Assembly: GCA_041660045.1 (NCBI GenBank)
Contig: JBAZXA010000004.1
Span: 124,001-188,000, forward strand
Length of the DNA: 64,000 nt
Reading direction: 5' to 3'
DNA from: WM-3-3 sp041660045
GTDB taxonomy: Bacteria; Pseudomonadota; Gammaproteobacteria; Methylococcales; Methylomonadaceae
In this document: positions 1 to 9,289 of the stretch, piece after piece
How positions within the stretch are numbered: position 1 is the stretch's first letter
Layout of the letters: each line of letters begins with the position of its first letter
Program-made: the position numbers and the translations under genes
Notes under the pieces: generated by a model
Database searches by the model: none
What the model was told of the DNA's origin: nothing
Seen by the model: the letters and a program-made list of their open reading frames with translations, nothing else

Positions 1-89
1 ATCATATCTGGTGATGCTAAACCAATTCTAATGCCGTCAAAATCATCTGCACGGCCTTGACGTTTCAAGAAATTCATTAAATCTTTCAA
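1..89 (-). CDS. rpoC: RNA polymerase beta' subunit, N-terminal fragment
   Basis: Reading down the minus strand from position 89 gives LKDLMNFLKRQGRADDFDG, the characteristic beginning of the RNA polymerase beta' subunit, and the frame runs off the window edge. The apparent start is TTG at 87-89, preceded at a proper distance by AGAGGAT, a good ribosome binding site; no ATG lies between this site and the homologous region. It directly follows rpoB after a 57-base gap, the universal rpoB-rpoC arrangement. Only about 29 codons are visible. Confidence 0.9.
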   Translation of the reverse strand, partial: MKDLMNFLKRQGRADDFDGIRIGLASPDM

Positions 90-146
90 GAGCTTATCCT
101 CTTTAAATATTTTGGGCTATTATAAACTGTGCTGTATAGCGCTTAG

Positions 147-3100
147 TTATTCCCTTTCCAGCTCTATATTGACAGCTAACGACCGGATTTCTTTAATCAA
201 AACATTAAACGACTCTGGCATACCAGCATCCATTTTATGATCACCATCAACAATATTTTTGTACATGCGTGTCCGTCCAGTAACATCATCTGATTTAACT
301 GTTAACATTTCTTGTAAGGTATAAGCGGCGCCATAAGCTTCAAGCGCCCAAACTTCCATCTCGCCAAAACGTTGTCCGCCGAACTGCGCTTTACCACCTA
401 GCGGCTGTTGGGTCACTAGGCTATAAGGACCTGTCGAGCGGGCATGCATTTTATCGTCAACCAAATGGTTTAGTTTCAACATATACATATAGCCAACAGT
501 CACTTCCCGCTCGAAGGGCTCTCCAGTTAAGCCATCATACAAGGTTGTTTGACCGTGTTCTGGTAAGTCAGCAAGCCTTAACATAGTACGAATGTCATCT
601 TCACTGGCACCATCAAATACTGGTGTAGCCATTGGCACGCCGCCTACCAAATTGCTGGCAAGTTCGATAATTTCTTTATCCGTAAATGACTTTAAATCTT
701 CTTTACGGCCACTGCCATTGTAAATTTTCTCTAGAAAATCCCTTATTTCAATTATTTTAGCCCTGGCTTCCAGCATTTTTCCGATTTTGATGCCGAGTCC
801 TTTTGCTGCCCATCCCAAATGCGTCTCCAGCACTTGTCCTACGTTCATACGAGAAGGGACGCCCAGCGGATTAAGGACGATATCAACGGGATTACCATCA
901 GCTGTATATGGCATGTCTTCTATAGGCCTAATCATTGATATAACGCCTTTATTTCCATGACGACCGGCCATTTTATCACCTGGCTGTATACGTCTTTTAA
1001 CAGCCAAGTACACTTTGACCATTTTTAAGACACCAGGAGGAAGATCATCTCCCATGGTAATTTTTTTACGTTTTACTTCAAATCGCTCATCAAATGCTTT
1101 TCTTTGTTGTTCAATTTGCTCTATTACGGCTTCTAACTGAAGGTTTAAATCTTCATCCTTCATTTTAATTTTGAGCCAGTCTGAATGCTTGATGGTATCT
1201 AAATAATCTTGGCTAATTTCAGTACCCGCTTTCAATTGTCCAGCTCCGGACTGAGCTATTTTACCAATCAGCAATTTGGCAACGCGGGCAAATATGTCAC
1301 CTTCTAATATTTTTAGCTGGTCATCAAGGTCTTTTCTATAGCGCTTAATTTCAGCTTCTTCAATATCTAAGGCGCGCTTATCCTTTTTAACCCCATCACG
1401 CGTAAACACCTGCACATCAATAACGGTTCCTTCAATACTGCTAGGCACTCTTAATGAGGTATCCTTAACATCCGCCGCTTTCTCACCAAAAATAGCGCGT
1501 AATAGTTTTTCTTCTGGCGTCAATTGCGTTTCACCTTTTGGTGTGACTTTACCAACTAGTATGTCACCACCTTTTACTTCGGCTCCCACATAAACTATGC
1601 CCGATTCATCTAATTTAGATAACGCTTCTTCGCTGACATTTGGAATATCCGCTGTAATTTCTTCAGGACTATGTTTAGTGTCACGCGCCACGCATGTTTT
1701 TTCTTCGATATGGATAGTTGTAAACCGATCTTCTTTTACAACTCGCTCTGATACCAGAATAGAATCTTCAAAGTTGTAACCATTCCAAGGCATAAACGCG
1801 ACCAACATATTTTGGCCTAAAGCCAACTCACCCATATCAGTCGATGGCCCATCCGCTAAAATATCACCAGCGTTAACAATATCGCCTGGCTTTACCAATG
1901 GTTTTTGATTGATACAGGTATTTTGGTTAGAACGGGTATATTTAGTGAGATTATAAATATCCACACCTGGTGTACCTGTTTCTGTTTCTGTATCGTTGAC
2001 ACGTACTACTATCCGTGCAGCATCAACCGCTTCAATACTACCACCACGCGCAGCGACAACAGTTACCCCAGAATCTTTGGCCACCGTCCTTTCCATACCA
2101 GTACCTACTAACGGCTTTTCAGCCTTTAAAGTTGGCACTGCTTGGCGTTGCATGTTTGAACCCATTAATGCACGGTTAGCATCATCGTGCTCAAGAAATG
2201 GGATAATCGATGCTGCCACAGACACAATTTGCCGGGAAGATACATCCATATATTGAACTGTATCTGACATTGCCAATGTAAATTCATCTTTATGACGGCA
2301 AGAAACCAAACCATCAACCAACTTTCCGTTTTCATCAGCAGCAACACTTGCCTGCGCAATTACAAACTCACCTTCTTCTATAGCTGACAAATAATCGACC
2401 TGGTCAGTTACCCGGCCATCAACTACTCGACGATATGGCGTTTCTAAAAAGCCATAATCATTTGTACGTGCATAAACAGACAATGAGTTTATTAAACCAA
2501 TATTTGGGCCTTCAGGCGTTTCGATAGGACAAACTCGACCATAATGCGTGGTATGTACGTCGCGAACCTCAAAACCCGCTCTCTCCCGAGCTAAACCACC
2601 AGGTCCTAAAGCAGAAACTCTTCGTTTATGGGTCACTTGTGACAATGGATTGTTTTGATCCATAAATTGTGACAATTGACTTGACCCAAAGAATTCCTTA
2701 ACCGCTGCAGATACTGGCTTCGCATTAATAATTTCTTGGGGCATCAAGCCTTCCGAATCAGCCAGTGTCAAACGTTCCTTAACGGCTCTTTCAACTCTAA
2801 CCAAACCTACCCTAAATTGATTTTCAATCATCTCACCAACTGAACGCACACGTCTGTTGCCGAGATGATCAATATCATCAACATTACCATTGCCATTGCG
2901 GATATTAATTAATTCTTTTAATACATCGATAATATCTTCTTTTGTTAAAGTGCCAGTTCCAGTGACTTCTTGACGCCCTAAACGACGGTTAAACTTCATC
3001 CGTCCAACAGGTGATAAATCATAACGTTCGTCTGTAAAGAATAAGTTTTGGAACAAGTTTTCAGCTGATTCTTTAGTTGGCGGCTCGCCTGGGCGCATCA

Positions 3101-4223
3101 TGCGGTAAATTTCTACCAATGCGTCCAAAGTACTTGCCGTCACATCCAAGCGCATAGCATTGGAGATATATGCACCACGATCAAGGTCATTGACAAACAA
3201 AGTCTCAATATTGGTAACACCTTTCTCGATAGCTTTATCGATCAAGTCGCCAGTAATTTCGTCATTAACATTGGCAACTAATTCGCCTGTAGATGTATCG
3301 ATCAAATTATGACCTAGAATTTTGCCAAATAAGTATTCTCTTGGCACGTCAACCTCAGTCAAGCTGACTTTATTCATTTCTCGAATATGCTTCGATGTTA
3401 TGCGGCGGCCTTCTTCTACCAGCACTTGACCGTCATGCTTTATATCAAATGCCGCAATTTCACCCCGTAACCTTTCAGGTACGATATGGAAGATACACTT
3501 GTCTTTACTGATGTTAAATTTGTTGGTTTCATAGAAAATTTTAATCATTTCCTCATTATCGAAACCTAATGCACGCAGTAGAATTGTGGCGGGTATCTTT
3601 CTACGCCTATCAATACGGACGTAAACACAATCTTTATGGTCAAATTCAAAATCCAACCATGAACCACGGTAAGGAATTACCCTAGCATTAAATAATAGCT
3701 TGCCTGATGAGTGGGTTTTGCCTTTATCATGATCAAAAAATACACCTGGAGAGCGATGTAACTGAGAAACAATAACGCGCTCAGTACCATTAATCACAAA
3801 TGTCCCGTTATCTGTCATTAATGGGAGTTCACCCATATAGACTTCTTGCTCACGAATATCTTTAACAACTTTCGCATTTGCAGGTGCTTCACGGTCATAA
3901 ATCACCAAACGCACCAGAACTCTTAAGGGTGCAGCAAAGGTGGCGCCGCGTTGTTGACATTCCCTAACATCGAAAGTTGGCTCTCCCAAGCGGTATTTTA
4001 CGTACTCTAAAACCGCATAACCGGAATGGCTTTCAATCGGGAAAACACTAATAAATGCCGCATGCAGGCCAACGTCTTTTCGTTTTTCAGGCGTCGCACC
4101 AGATTGCAAAAAACTTGCATAAGAGTTAATTTGTGTTGCAAGAAGATAGGGAACTTCCAGAACTTCCGTTCCTTTCCCAAAATTGTTTCGAATACGCTTT
4201 TTTTCGGTAAAAGAGTAGGACAT
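147..4223 (-). CDS. rpoB: DNA-directed RNA polymerase subunit beta
   Basis: This is the catalytic beta subunit of RNA polymerase, 1358 residues (E. coli has 1342). The family start MSYSFTEKKRIRNNFGK is visible, as are the rifampicin-pocket stretch SQLSQFMDQNNPLSQVTHKRR and the C-terminal GGKAQFGGQRFGEMEVWALE block that contacts beta'. An upstream in-frame ATG at 4247 would add eight residues. I prefer 4223 because GGAAG lies about seven bases before it and the protein then begins like its homologues. It sits after rplL and before rpoC; a hairpin in the rplL-rpoB gap probably adjusts its transcription relative to the ribosomal genes. Confidence 0.98.
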   Translation of the reverse strand: MSYSFTEKKRIRNNFGKGTEVLEVPYLLATQINSYASFLQSGATPEKRKDVGLHAAFISVFPIESHSGYAVLEYVKYRLGEPTFDVRECQQRGATFAAPLRVLVRLVIYDREAPANAKVVKDIREQEVYMGELPLMTDNGTFVINGTERVIVSQLHRSPGVFFDHDKGKTHSSGKLLFNARVIPYRGSWLDFEFDHKDCVYVRIDRRRKIPATILLRALGFDNEEMIKIFYETNKFNISKDKCIFHIVPERLRGEIAAFDIKHDGQVLVEEGRRITSKHIREMNKVSLTEVDVPREYLFGKILGHNLIDTSTGELVANVNDEITGDLIDKAIEKGVTNIETLFVNDLDRGAYISNAMRLDVTASTLDALVEIYRMMRPGEPPTKESAENLFQNLFFTDERYDLSPVGRMKFNRRLGRQEVTGTGTLTKEDIIDVLKELINIRNGNGNVDDIDHLGNRRVRSVGEMIENQFRVGLVRVERAVKERLTLADSEGLMPQEIINAKPVSAAVKEFFGSSQLSQFMDQNNPLSQVTHKRRVSALGPGGLARERAGFEVRDVHTTHYGRVCPIETPEGPNIGLINSLSVYARTNDYGFLETPYRRVVDGRVTDQVDYLSAIEEGEFVIAQASVAADENGKLVDGLVSCRHKDEFTLAMSDTVQYMDVSSRQIVSVAASIIPFLEHDDANRALMGSNMQRQAVPTLKAEKPLVGTGMERTVAKDSGVTVVAARGGSIEAVDAARIVVRVNDTETETGTPGVDIYNLTKYTRSNQNTCINQKPLVKPGDIVNAGDILADGPSTDMGELALGQNMLVAFMPWNGYNFEDSILVSERVVKEDRFTTIHIEEKTCVARDTKHSPEEITADIPNVSEEALSKLDESGIVYVGAEVKGGDILVGKVTPKGETQLTPEEKLLRAIFGEKAADVKDTSLRVPSSIEGTVIDVQVFTRDGVKKDKRALDIEEAEIKRYRKDLDDQLKILEGDIFARVAKLLIGKIAQSGAGQLKAGTEISQDYLDTIKHSDWLKIKMKDEDLNLQLEAVIEQIEQQRKAFDERFEVKRKKITMGDDLPPGVLKMVKVYLAVKRRIQPGDKMAGRHGNKGVISMIRPIEDMPYTADGNPVDIVLNPLGVPSRMNVGQVLETHLGWAAKGLGIKIGKMLEARAKIIEIRDFLEKIYNGSGRKEDLKSFTDKEIIELASNLVGGVPMATPVFDGASEDDIRTMLRLADLPEHGQTTLYDGLTGEPFEREVTVGYMYMLKLNHLVDDKMHARSTGPYSLVTQQPLGGKAQFGGQRFGEMEVWALEAYGAAYTLQEMLTVKSDDVTGRTRMYKNIVDGDHKMDAGMPESFNVLIKEIRSLAVNIELERE

Positions 4224-4280
4224 ATCGCTTCCGAACTTTTTGGTCATGAATGATTTTTTCTACCGGCTAATGCCAGCAGA

Positions 4281-4310
4281 AAAAGGCCGGTGACTTTTAG
4301 CCACCAGCCG
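4281..4310 (-). terminator. rplL-rpoB attenuator hairpin
   Basis: Read on the minus strand, GGCTGGTGG and CACCGGCC form a stem with one G-U type mismatch around a short loop, followed directly by TTTTTC. This looks like an intrinsic terminator. Its position between rplL and rpoB matches the partial attenuator known in E. coli, where most transcripts stop after rplL and a minority continue into rpoBC. The function is inferred from position and shape. Confidence 0.6.
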
Positions 4311-4353
4311 TTATTTTAAAAACTAAACGCCTTATATTCTGGAGTCAAATTTT

Positions 4354-4725
4354 TTATTTAATTTCAACTGTAGCGCCTGCGTCTTCAAGTTGTTTTTTAA
4401 GGTCATCTGCTTCTGCTTTTGATACCGCTTCTTTCAAAGTTGTTGGCGCACTTTCAACAGCATCCTTAGCTTCTTTCAAGCCAAGGCCAGTGATAGTCCG
4501 TACGGCCTTAATAACACCAACTTTATTTTCACCAAATGCTTTTAATATTACATCAAATTCAGTTTGTTCCTCAACCACCGCAGCAGGACCTGCAGCTGGA
4601 GCAGCAACTGCCATAGCAGCAGCTGAAACACCAAATTTTTCTTCCATAGCGGAAATCAAATCAACGATTTCCATAATAGTCATGTTGGAAACTGTTTCCA
4701 AGATTTCTTCTTGTGAGATTGCCAT
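4354..4725 (-). CDS. rplL: 50S ribosomal protein L7/L12
   Basis: This is the stalk protein of the large ribosomal subunit, present as dimers bound to L10, which recruits translation GTPases. It is 123 residues long. The N-terminal dimerisation helix, the Ala/Pro-rich hinge (AAPAAGPAAV, about residues 40-52) and the C-terminal domain with GLGLKEAKDAVE are all visible. The frame is open further upstream, but ATG at 4725 (MAISQEEILE) matches the family and is chosen. The gene follows rplJ in the same operon, with the attenuator downstream. Confidence 0.97.
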   Translation of the reverse strand: MAISQEEILETVSNMTIMEIVDLISAMEEKFGVSAAAMAVAAPAAGPAAVVEEQTEFDVILKAFGENKVGVIKAVRTITGLGLKEAKDAVESAPTTLKEAVSKAEADDLKKQLEDAGATVEIK

Positions 4726-4771
4726 TTTTCTACCTTTGATTAATTTGTATATACTAGAATCAAGAATAAGC

Positions 4772-5269
4772 TTAAGCCGCTTCTTCTTTTTGCTCTTTGA
4801 GCGCTGCCAATGTACGCGCAAGTTTTTCGACAGGCGCTTTCATCACTGACATCAACAAGGCAATAGCCTGATCTCTCGTAGGCAGGCTTGCCAAACGTTT
4901 AAGCTCAGATCCATCGTAAGCTTGACCGCCGATTGCAACGATTTTAGTAATTAATTTGTCATGACCTTTGGAAAAGTCATTGATTAAACGAGCTGCAGAA
5001 CCTGGGTCTTCAATTGAAAAAGCCAATATAAGTGGCCCTACCAACTGCTCTTGCATACACTCAAATTCAGTTCCTTCAACTGCACGCCTTGCTAGGGTAT
5101 TTTTTACCACTCGCAAATATACACCTGTCTGCCTTGCCGTTTTACGCAGTTCAGTCAACTCAGTAACTGTTAAACCACGATATTCAGCTGCAACTGCAGA
5201 AAGGGCTTTAGCGGCATATTCAGCAACTTCTTCTACGACAGCTTTTTTGCTATCTAAATTTAGCGCCAC
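4772..5269 (-). CDS. rplJ: 50S ribosomal protein L10
   Basis: L10 is the base of the L7/L12 stalk. The protein has 165 residues, the usual bacterial length. Its N-terminus MALNLDSKKAVVEEV and the central stretch TELRKTARQTGVYLRVVKNT are typical; the C-terminal helix that binds L7/L12 dimers ends in KEQKEEAA. It is separated from rplA by 187 bases, the usual place of the leader through which L10-L7/L12 represses translation of its own operon. Confidence 0.97.
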   Translation of the reverse strand: MALNLDSKKAVVEEVAEYAAKALSAVAAEYRGLTVTELTELRKTARQTGVYLRVVKNTLARRAVEGTEFECMQEQLVGPLILAFSIEDPGSAARLINDFSKGHDKLITKIVAIGGQAYDGSELKRLASLPTRDQAIALLMSVMKAPVEKLARTLAALKEQKEEAA

Positions 5270-5456
5270 AACTTACCTCCGACTTCTGGATAATATCCAG
5301 ATTTATAAATTGCATCTTTAAATGATGCCCCTTACGGCCCATTCCCAATATTAGGTCAGGCTACCGTCTACGCTGGCTAGATATTAAGTTTTTCAACGCC
5401 TGCGGTCTTTGACGGTTGCCGTAAAACGGCAACCCAAAGTTCCTTATAAATCTGTT
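5270..5456 (-). promoter_or_regulatory. rplJ leader region with 9-bp hairpin
   Basis: The 187-base gap between rplA and rplJ is long for this operon. It holds a perfect inverted repeat (GGTTGCCGT at 5414-5422 and ACGGCAACC at 5426-5434) just after rplA. On the minus strand it is not followed at once by a T-run, so it may be a processing or regulatory hairpin and not a terminator. In enterobacteria the equivalent leader binds the L10(L12)4 complex for autoregulation; here that is inferred from position only. Confidence 0.45.
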
Positions 5457-6152
5457 TTAGCCACCAATACTATTTTGGTCTAACCAAAGCCCTGGCCCCA
5501 TAGTGGATGACAAAGTGATCTTCTTTATGTAGACCCCTTTTGCTGCAGTTGGCTTGGCTTTTCTCAAATCGGCAAGCAGTGCTTCTAAATTACCTTGAAT
5601 TGAAGCTGCATCAAACGATACTTTGCCTAACGTACAGTGAATTATACCTGACTTGTCAGTCCGGTAACGAACTTGGCCTGATTTAGCATTTCTTACTGCA
5701 GTGGCCACATCTGGTGTAACAGTTCCAACCTTAGGATTTGGCATTAAGCCTCTAGGCCCTAAAATTTGACCTAATTGACCCACCACACGCATGGCGTCTG
5801 GTGAAGCAATAACCACATCAAAATTTAGCTCACCTTTTTTTACTTGATCGCCTAAATCATCCATACCAACAATATCGGCACCCGCTTCACGAGCAGCATC
5901 TGCATTTGGCCCTTGCGCAAAAACTGCCACTCTGACAGTTTTTCCAGTACCATTTGGTAGCACGGTCGCGCCTCTTACATTTTGATCTGATTTGCGGGGA
6001 TCCACTCCAAGATTCACACTAACATCTATGGCTTCGTTAAATTTTGCCGCCCCCAATTCTTTTAATAAAGCAACCGCATCGAGCAGTGAATATTGCTTGG
6101 CTCTATCGACCTTGCTTTTAATAATTTTTGCTTTTTTTGATAACTTAGCCAT
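5457..6152 (-). CDS. rplA: 50S ribosomal protein L1
   Basis: L1 forms the mobile stalk at the ribosomal E site and, in characterised bacteria, represses its own rplK-rplA mRNA. It is 231 residues long. The hallmark segments GRGATVLPNGTGK-like (here NVRGATVLPNGTGKTVR), LGPRGLMPNPKVGTVT and the GVYIKKITLSSTMGPG C-terminus are present. Its ATG overlaps the rplK stop (TAATG), so the two are translationally coupled. Confidence 0.98.
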   Translation of the reverse strand: MAKLSKKAKIIKSKVDRAKQYSLLDAVALLKELGAAKFNEAIDVSVNLGVDPRKSDQNVRGATVLPNGTGKTVRVAVFAQGPNADAAREAGADIVGMDDLGDQVKKGELNFDVVIASPDAMRVVGQLGQILGPRGLMPNPKVGTVTPDVATAVRNAKSGQVRYRTDKSGIIHCTLGKVSFDAASIQGNLEALLADLRKAKPTAAKGVYIKKITLSSTMGPGLWLDQNSIGG

Positions 6153-6583
6153 TAGAGACCCTCCACATTCAAGCCCATGCTTCTGGCACTACCCGCAATC
6201 GTCCTGATTGCTGCTTCGAGGTCTGCAGCATTTAAATCTTCCATTTTTGTTTTAGCAATTTCTTCCAATTGGGCACGAGTGACTGTACCTACTTTTTTAG
6301 TATTGGGATTGCTACTACCACTTTTAAGGCCTGCTACTTTTTTTAATAAAATAGAAGCTGGTGGTGTTTTTGTAATAAAGGTAAAACTTTTATCGCTGTA
6401 AACAGTAATGACAACGGGTAAAGGCAAACCTTTTTCCACTTCCTGTGTTTTAGCATTAAATGCCTTACAAAATTCCATAATATTCACGCCGCGCTGACCT
6501 AAAGCTGGACCAACGGGAGGACTGGGATTTGCCTCACCAGCTTTTACTTGAAGCTTGATATAGGCTGTGATTTTTTTTGCCAT
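6152..6583 (-). CDS. rplK: 50S ribosomal protein L11
   Basis: L11 binds the GTPase-associated region of 23S rRNA together with L10. It has 143 residues. The proline-rich N-terminal motif SPPVGPALGQRGVNIMEFC and the RNA-binding C-terminal domain with GTVTRAQLEEIA are clear. It lies after nusG with an 80-base gap and overlaps rplA by one base at its end. Confidence 0.98.
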   Translation of the reverse strand: MAKKITAYIKLQVKAGEANPSPPVGPALGQRGVNIMEFCKAFNAKTQEVEKGLPLPVVITVYSDKSFTFITKTPPASILLKKVAGLKSGSSNPNTKKVGTVTRAQLEEIAKTKMEDLNAADLEAAIRTIAGSARSMGLNVEGL

Positions 6584-6663
6584 GTTTACTCCTTTGGGTT
6601 CAAACGCCGATTAAGGCTCCCCTGATTTAATAATTCCGCTTAAGCGGAGAATCAATTTTTTGC

Positions 6664-7197
6664 CTAACTTTTTTCTACCTGCCCAAACTCAAGCTCTACT
6701 GAGGTTGAACGGCCAAAAATTAACACTGAAATCTTCAGCTTACTTTTTTCGTAGTTAACTTCTTCAACTACGCCATTAAAATCTTTAAATGGGCCATCAA
6801 TTACCCGTACTACTTCACCTGATTCGAATAAAGTTTTAGGTCTAGGTTTGTTTACCCCATCCTCAACCCTATTAAGAATAGCCATGGCCTCTTTTTCGGA
6901 AATCGGCGCAGGACGATCAGACGTACCACCTATAAAGCCTAGAACTTTTGGCACATCCCTAACCAAATGCCAAGTTTCGTCAGTTAACTCCATTTGTACT
7001 AAAACATATCCTGGAAAAAACTTTCTATCACTTTTGCGTTGCGCGCCCATGCGCATTTCAACAACCTCTTCTGTCGGCACAAGTATTTTTCCAAAATACT
7101 GTTCCAATCCTTCTCTTTTTACACGCTCTTCTAAAGCCTGTTTTACCTTATTTTCAAAATTTGAATATGCATGAACCACATACCAACGTAGTGCCAT
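6664..7197 (-). CDS. nusG: Transcription termination/antitermination protein NusG
   Basis: NusG binds RNA polymerase and couples it to Rho or to the ribosome. The protein is 177 residues: an NGN domain beginning MALRWYVVHAYSNFENKV, then a KOW domain with GEVVRVIDGPFKDFNGVVEE. An in-frame start further upstream exists (7260), but ATG at 7197 is preceded by GGGGGAT at good spacing, begins just after the secE stop and matches the family N-terminus. Confidence 0.97.
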   Translation of the reverse strand: MALRWYVVHAYSNFENKVKQALEERVKREGLEQYFGKILVPTEEVVEMRMGAQRKSDRKFFPGYVLVQMELTDETWHLVRDVPKVLGFIGGTSDRPAPISEKEAMAILNRVEDGVNKPRPKTLFESGEVVRVIDGPFKDFNGVVEEVNYEKSKLKISVLIFGRSTSVELEFGQVEKS

Positions 7198-7199
7198 CA

Positions 7200-7577
7200 C
7201 TATCCCCCTTGGCCAGTTAAGGCTCTTACACACCAAAACAACACCATGTCCAACAACCAAAGGACAATACCAACCACAAAAACCATCGCAAAAACCAACA
7301 GCGTAGTTCTCATGGTTTCTTCACGGGTAGGCCAGATTACTTTTCTTACTTCTTGCTTTGATTCCATTAAAAAGGACCAAAAGCTTTTGCCCATCTCTGT
7401 TGTCAGCATCAGGCCAAATACCGCTGATACGGTAACAACCAAACCTAAAACACGATATAAAAGGCGTACGTCGGAAAAATAATAAAAAGCGGCAACACCT
7501 CCAATCAACAGTGCAACAGCTAGCACCTGTTTTACAATGTCAAATATGGGGGTTACTGTTTCTGCCTGAGTATTCAT
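7200..7577 (-). CDS. secE: Preprotein translocase subunit SecE
   Basis: SecE is the small essential subunit of the SecYEG channel. This 125-residue protein is of the long three-helix gammaproteobacterial type. Two hydrophobic segments lie at about residues 14-33 and 36-57, followed by the conserved amphipathic SKQEVRKVIWPTREETMRTT and a third membrane helix. Its stop is three bases from the nusG start, the standard secE-nusG pairing. Confidence 0.96.
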   Translation of the reverse strand: MNTQAETVTPIFDIVKQVLAVALLIGGVAAFYYFSDVRLLYRVLGLVVTVSAVFGLMLTTEMGKSFWSFLMESKQEVRKVIWPTREETMRTTLLVFAMVFVVGIVLWLLDMVLFWCVRALTGQGG

Positions 7578-7614
7578 GGGCTAACTTCAAAGTGGAATTA
7601 ATGGTATATCTGAA

Positions 7615-7690
7615 TGGCAGGCCAGGAGGGTCTCGAACCCCCAACCCGCGGTTTTGGAGACCGCTACTCTACCAATTGAGCTACTGACCT
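7615..7690 (-). tRNA. tRNA-Trp (CCA anticodon)
   Basis: On the minus strand the sequence starts AGGTCAG and ends CTGGCCTG plus encoded CCA, with a full cloverleaf. The anticodon loop TCTCCAAAAC carries CCA, and the T-loop GGTTCGAGACC is present. It is 76 bases long. It lies between tuf and secE, as in E. coli relatives. Confidence 0.95.
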
Positions 7691-7738
7691 TTTTTCAGAA
7701 TTTACAGAGAACTTTATATAATACGCTTATTCAACCAG

Positions 7739-8929
7739 TTACTCAATAATTGAAGCAACGACGCCAGCACCAACGGTACGGCCGCCTTCACGGATTGCAA
7801 AGCGCAAGCCCTCTTCCATTGCTATCGGTGAAATCAATTTGACTTCTACGGCAATGTTGTCACCCGGCATAACCATTTCCACACCTTCTGGCAATTCCAC
7901 AGCACCAGTCACATCCGTTGTCCGGAAGTAGAACTGCGGGCGGTAACCATTGAAGAATGGGGTATGGCGGCCACCTTCATCTTTAGACAAGACGTATATC
8001 TCTGCCTTAAAATGGGCATGTGGCTTAATTGTGCCCTTGTGCGCCAAAACCTGTCCACGTTCAACTTCATCGCGCTTGGTGCCGCGCAACAAGATACCGA
8101 CGTTGTCACCTGCCTGGCCTTGATCCAACAATTTACGGAACATCTCCACCCCAGTACAGGTCGTGGTGATGGTCGGACGGATGCCGACGATTTCAATTTC
8201 CTGACCTACCTTGATCACGCCCCGTTCTATACGGCCAGTCACTACGGTACCACGGCCTGAGATTGAGAAGACGTCTTCTATCGGCATCAAAAAGCTGCCA
8301 TCCACCGCCCTTTCAGGCTCTGGGATATAACTGTCCAAAGCATCAACCAGCTTGACCACAGACGGCGCACCAATGTCGCTGGTGTCACCTTCCAAAGCTT
8401 TCAACGCTGAGCCGATGATGATCGGGGTGTCGTCACCTGGAAAATCATACATGTCCAACAATTCCCGGATTTCCATTTCCACCAACTCAATCAGTTCGGC
8501 GTCATCGACCATGTCGGCCTTGTTCAGGAAAACCACGATATAAGGCACACCTACTTGGCGTGACAATAAGATGTGTTCACGGGTTTGAGGCATTGGGCCG
8601 TCTGCAGCTGAGCACACCAGGATGGCACCGTCCATTTGGGCGGCTCCGGTAATCATGTTCTTGACATAGTCAGCATGGCCTGGGCAATCAACATGGGCGT
8701 AATGGCGCTTAGGCGATTCGTATTCCACGTGTGAAGTCGCAATAGTGATACCGCGGGCGCGCTCTTCAGGCGCGTTGTCAATTTGGTCGAAGGCCTTCAC
8801 CTCACCGCCTTGCAACTCTGCCATCACTTTCGTCAGCGCCGCTGTCAGCGTGGTCTTGCCGTGATCCACGTGCCCGATTGTCCCGACGTTCACATGCGGC
8901 TTGCTTCGCGTAAATTTCTCTTTGGCCAT
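7739..8929 (-). CDS. tuf: Elongation factor Tu
   Basis: EF-Tu delivers aminoacyl-tRNA to the ribosome as a GTP complex. It is 396 residues long. The GTPase motifs are complete: GHVDHGKTT (P-loop), DCPGHADYVKNM (switch II), NKADMVDD (base recognition) and SALKALEG. Domains 2 and 3 follow, ending with GGRTVGAGVVASI. The base composition is higher in G and C than its neighbours, as expected for a highly expressed gene with strong codon preference. It lies between tRNA-Thr and tRNA-Trp. Confidence 0.98.
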   Translation of the reverse strand: MAKEKFTRSKPHVNVGTIGHVDHGKTTLTAALTKVMAELQGGEVKAFDQIDNAPEERARGITIATSHVEYESPKRHYAHVDCPGHADYVKNMITGAAQMDGAILVCSAADGPMPQTREHILLSRQVGVPYIVVFLNKADMVDDAELIELVEMEIRELLDMYDFPGDDTPIIIGSALKALEGDTSDIGAPSVVKLVDALDSYIPEPERAVDGSFLMPIEDVFSISGRGTVVTGRIERGVIKVGQEIEIVGIRPTITTTCTGVEMFRKLLDQGQAGDNVGILLRGTKRDEVERGQVLAHKGTIKPHAHFKAEIYVLSKDEGGRHTPFFNGYRPQFYFRTTDVTGAVELPEGVEMVMPGDNIAVEVKLISPIAMEEGLRFAIREGGRTVGAGVVASIIE

Positions 8930-8962
8930 GTCTACAGTACCTATATAAACAATTATTCAATT

Positions 8963-9038
<76 letters not shown>

Positions 9039-9056
9039 GCAACTACAGAAATAAAT

Positions 9057-9130
9057 TGGAGCGGGTGATGGGAATCGAACCCACGCGACCAGCTTGGAAG
9101 GCTGGAGTTCTACCATTGAACTACACCCGC
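9057..9130 (-). tRNA. tRNA-Gly (TCC anticodon)
   Basis: The minus strand gives GCGGGTG paired with CACCCGC, then T and CCA. The anticodon arm CCAGCCTTCCAAGCTGG presents TCC, and the T-loop GGTTCGATTCC is present. It is 74 bases and lies in the Tyr-Gly-Thr cluster before tuf. Confidence 0.95.
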
Positions 9131-9149
9131 AGATTCCTAAATGTTCAAG

Positions 9150-9234
9150 TGGTGGAGGGGGGAGGATTCGAACCTCCGAAGGCAGAGCCAGCAGATTTAC
9201 AGTCTGACCCCTTTGACCGCTCGGGAACCCCTCC
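9150..9234 (-). tRNA. tRNA-Tyr (GTA anticodon)
   Basis: This 85-base class II tRNA has a long variable arm. GGAGGGG pairs with CCCCTCC before A and encoded CCA. The anticodon arm CAGACTGTAAATCTG presents GTA. It is first in the tRNA-tuf cluster. Confidence 0.95.
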
Positions 9235-9289
9235 GATAATCGTATAATCTTCCAATTATGATTTAGTTGTCATATGCTTGTCAACTAAA

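Noticed and set aside
7909..8260. Long open frames on both strands inside tuf
   Set aside because: They are codon-bias shadows of a highly expressed gene; no homologous motif in their translations.
9056..9247. A plus-strand ORF over the tRNA-Gly and tRNA-Tyr genes
   Set aside because: It is read antisense through two clear tRNAs; no protein features and no ribosome binding site.
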